DNA of 64,000 bases from Sporomusaceae bacterium (GTDB lineage Bacteria; Bacillota; Negativicutes; UBA1444). The notes beneath the pieces are model-generated. The model was not told where the DNA came from, made no database searches, and saw nothing but the letters and a program-made list of their open reading frames with translations. The DNA lies in NCBI GenBank assembly GCA_018434355.1, contig JAHDPL010000025.1:50877-114876 (forward strand), in the 5' to 3' direction. Shown here piece by piece: positions 62,385 through 64,000 of the stretch. Both the position numbers and the translations under genes were made by a program. Position 1 is the stretch's first letter, and each line of letters starts with the position of its first letter.

Positions 62385-63833
62385 ATGAAAAAGTATGGAC
62401 TCGTAATCGCCCTATTGGTGATGCTGGGGATCATGGCACTGCCGACGCCGGCGGATTTGCCGGTTGCCGGACACCGGATGCTGGCCATCCTCGTATTCTC
62501 TGTTATCGTCTGGATGACCGACACCATTTCCTATCCGGTCAGCGCCGCCGTCATCATGGCGTTGATGGCCTTTACCCTGGGAGTGTCGCCTGACCCTATC
62601 AAACCGGCGGCCATGCTCGGCACCAGCCGCGCCCTGACGATTGCTCTCGGCGGCTTTAGCAATACGGCGTTGGCATTGGTCGGCGGCGCATTGTTCATTG
62701 CGGCGGCCATGATGAAAACCGGCCTGGACAAGAGGATCGCCCTTGTCGTTCTGTCAAAAATCGGCGCCCGTACCAACCGGGTTTTGGCTGGAGTCATCTT
62801 TGTCGGCTTCTTGCTCAGCTTTTTTGTCCCCAGTACAACTGCCCGCGTATCCTGTTTGGTTCCAATCGTAATGGGTATTATTCTTGCTTTTGGTGTGGAA
62901 CGGAAAAGTAAATTTGCCGGTGTCATGATGATCGCCACGGCGCAGGCCGATAGCATCTGGAATGTCGGCATCAAAACCGCAGCGGCGCAAAACATGATCG
63001 CCGTCGGCTTTATCGAAAAACAACTTGGTGTATCGATTACCTGGATGGACTGGTTTATCGCCGCCTTGCCGTTTGCTGTTTTGATGTCGGTCGCACTCTA
63101 CTTTGTGCTGATGAAAATCATGCCGCCGGAAATGGATGAAATTGCCGGCGGCGACGCGGTCGTCGCCAAAGCATTGGCCGAACTTGGCCCGATGAAGACC
63201 GATGAAAAGAAAATGTTGGCCATTTCATTCATCCTGTTATTTTTCTGGGCAACCGAAAAAGTCGTGCACCCTTTTGACACTTCTTCAACGACCATTGCCG
63301 CAATTGCCGTGATGTTGCTGCCTGGCATCGGCGTCATGTCCTGGAAGGAAGCGCAGCCCAACATCCCCTGGGGAACATTGATCCTGTTCGGCGTCGGCAT
63401 CAGCCTTGGTTCGGCGATTCTCTCGACCAAAGCGGCAGCCTGGGTCGCCAAGTTGATTGTGGGCACTTTCGGCCTGCAGACTTTGCCGGCCCTGGTGATC
63501 CTGGCGATTCTGTCCGCGTTCCTGATCATTATTCACCTTGGCTTTGCCAGCGCCACCGCCCTGGCTTCGGCAATGATCCCAATCATTATTTCGATTCTGC
63601 AAAGCGTGAAAACTCCCGGCATCAACGTTGTCGGACTAACTATGATCCTGCAGTACGTGGTCAGTTTCGGATTTATTCTGCCGGTCAACGCGCCGCAAAA
63701 CATGGTTGCCTACGGCACGGAAACCTTTGAAGTAAGGGATTTCATCAAAACCGGCATTCCATTAACCATTATTGCCTTTGCACTGATTATGCTCCTGGGG
63801 GCAACCTACTGGAAGTGGCTCGGTTTGGTTTAG
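62385..63833 (+). CDS. DASS (SLC13) anion/dicarboxylate:sodium symporter
   Basis: The 482-residue protein has about 11-12 membrane helices and the DASS motifs VPSTTARVSCLVPI (substrate-site SNT-like motif, here STT) and, in the second half, HLGFASATALASAMIPI and LPVNAPQNMVAYG. It probably imports dicarboxylates or related anions using sodium. TAGGAGGG precedes the ATG. The following gene begins 43 bases on, so it may be co-transcribed with the 2-oxoacid oxidoreductase genes, fitting use of an imported C4 or C5 acid. Confidence 0.88.
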   Translation: MKKYGLVIALLVMLGIMALPTPADLPVAGHRMLAILVFSVIVWMTDTISYPVSAAVIMALMAFTLGVSPDPIKPAAMLGTSRALTIALGGFSNTALALVGGALFIAAAMMKTGLDKRIALVVLSKIGARTNRVLAGVIFVGFLLSFFVPSTTARVSCLVPIVMGIILAFGVERKSKFAGVMMIATAQADSIWNVGIKTAAAQNMIAVGFIEKQLGVSITWMDWFIAALPFAVLMSVALYFVLMKIMPPEMDEIAGGDAVVAKALAELGPMKTDEKKMLAISFILLFFWATEKVVHPFDTSSTTIAAIAVMLLPGIGVMSWKEAQPNIPWGTLILFGVGISLGSAILSTKAAAWVAKLIVGTFGLQTLPALVILAILSAFLIIIHLGFASATALASAMIPIIISILQSVKTPGINVVGLTMILQYVVSFGFILPVNAPQNMVAYGTETFEVRDFIKTGIPLTIIAFALIMLLGATYWKWLGLV

Positions 63834-63876
63834 CGCCAAATCCACCCCACAATGAAAATGAAATGGAGGCGTAACC

Positions 63877-64000
63877 TTGGCACTAGCAATCAACAAGAAA
63901 TTCTGCAAAGGGTGCGGGATCTGCGTGGCGTTCTGTCCGAAGCAGGTGCTCGAACTCGACGAACTGGGCAAAGTCTACGAAAAAGCACCGGAGGCCTGTA
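63877..64000 (+). CDS. 4Fe-4S delta subunit of 2-oxoacid:ferredoxin oxidoreductase (partial)
   Basis: Only the first 41 codons are in the window, running off the right edge. ALAINKKFCKGCGICVAFCP then KQVLELDELGKVYEKAPEAC matches the small KorD/OorD-type ferredoxin subunit, with one CxxCxxCxxxCP cluster motif visible and the start of another. It begins at TTG after ATGGAGG. Alpha, beta and gamma subunits would be expected next. Confidence 0.8.
   Translation, partial: MALAINKKFCKGCGICVAFCPKQVLELDELGKVYEKAPEAC

Overview
The window looks like chromosomal DNA of an anaerobic, double-membraned Firmicute, most likely of class Negativicutes (Sporomusaceae-like). This is inferred from four things: strong GGAGG ribosome sites, an outer-membrane beta-barrel gene, an HydE hydrogenase maturase, and moderately high GC. 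The taxon is an inference; no rRNA gene is present.

Layout. 1-8.8 kb: a membrane-bound PAS/SpoIIE-type phosphatase (running off the left edge), a small XRE regulator, a 1.2 kb GC-rich structured repeat, an AlbA_2 ATP-binding protein beside remnants of a type I restriction locus, and a PilJ-type chemoreceptor. 8.8-21.1 kb: a prophage remnant or phage-derived island with DUF1659/DUF2922/YvrJ genes, amidase, antirepressor, a tandem array of five diverged paralogues with a duplicated promoter block, a secreted ferritin-like gene lying between two halves of the structured repeat, replication genes, divergent repressor promoters and a tyrosine integrase ending near tRNA-Ala(GGC). No capsid, portal, terminase or tail genes are seen. 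21-31 kb: class D beta-lactamase, DUF3795, flavoprotein/HxlR pair, QueG-like Fe-S protein, omptin-like outer-membrane protein, a homoserine dehydrogenase/TPP enzyme/M20 peptidase operon and argC. 31-39 kb: a MacAB-like ABC export system and a MetNIQ-type importer ending in a DUF169 gene. 39-44 kb: tRNA-Lys(CTT), an AT-rich DUF5677-like gene, and a LytTR-DUF3021-CcdA-ferredoxin operon.

44-60.4 kb is the most striking region: a RiPP (ribosomally made, modified peptide) cluster. Five related precursors have a ~72-residue double-glycine leader, and their hydrophobic, Gly-rich or Trp-rich cores all end in tryptophan. A sixth has a Nif11-type leader and a Pro-rich core. They surround a radical SAM enzyme with a ~340-residue N-terminal extension. 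Divergently transcribed are a periplasmic adaptor, an NHLM-type secretion protein, a C39-peptidase ABC transporter and a second NHLM-type ABC transporter. A MalT/LuxR-type activator, a sensor kinase and a response regulator lie alongside and probably control it.

60.4-64 kb returns to housekeeping: serine acetyltransferase, HydE, a DASS anion/dicarboxylate transporter and the start of a ferredoxin-like delta subunit of a 2-oxoacid oxidoreductase.
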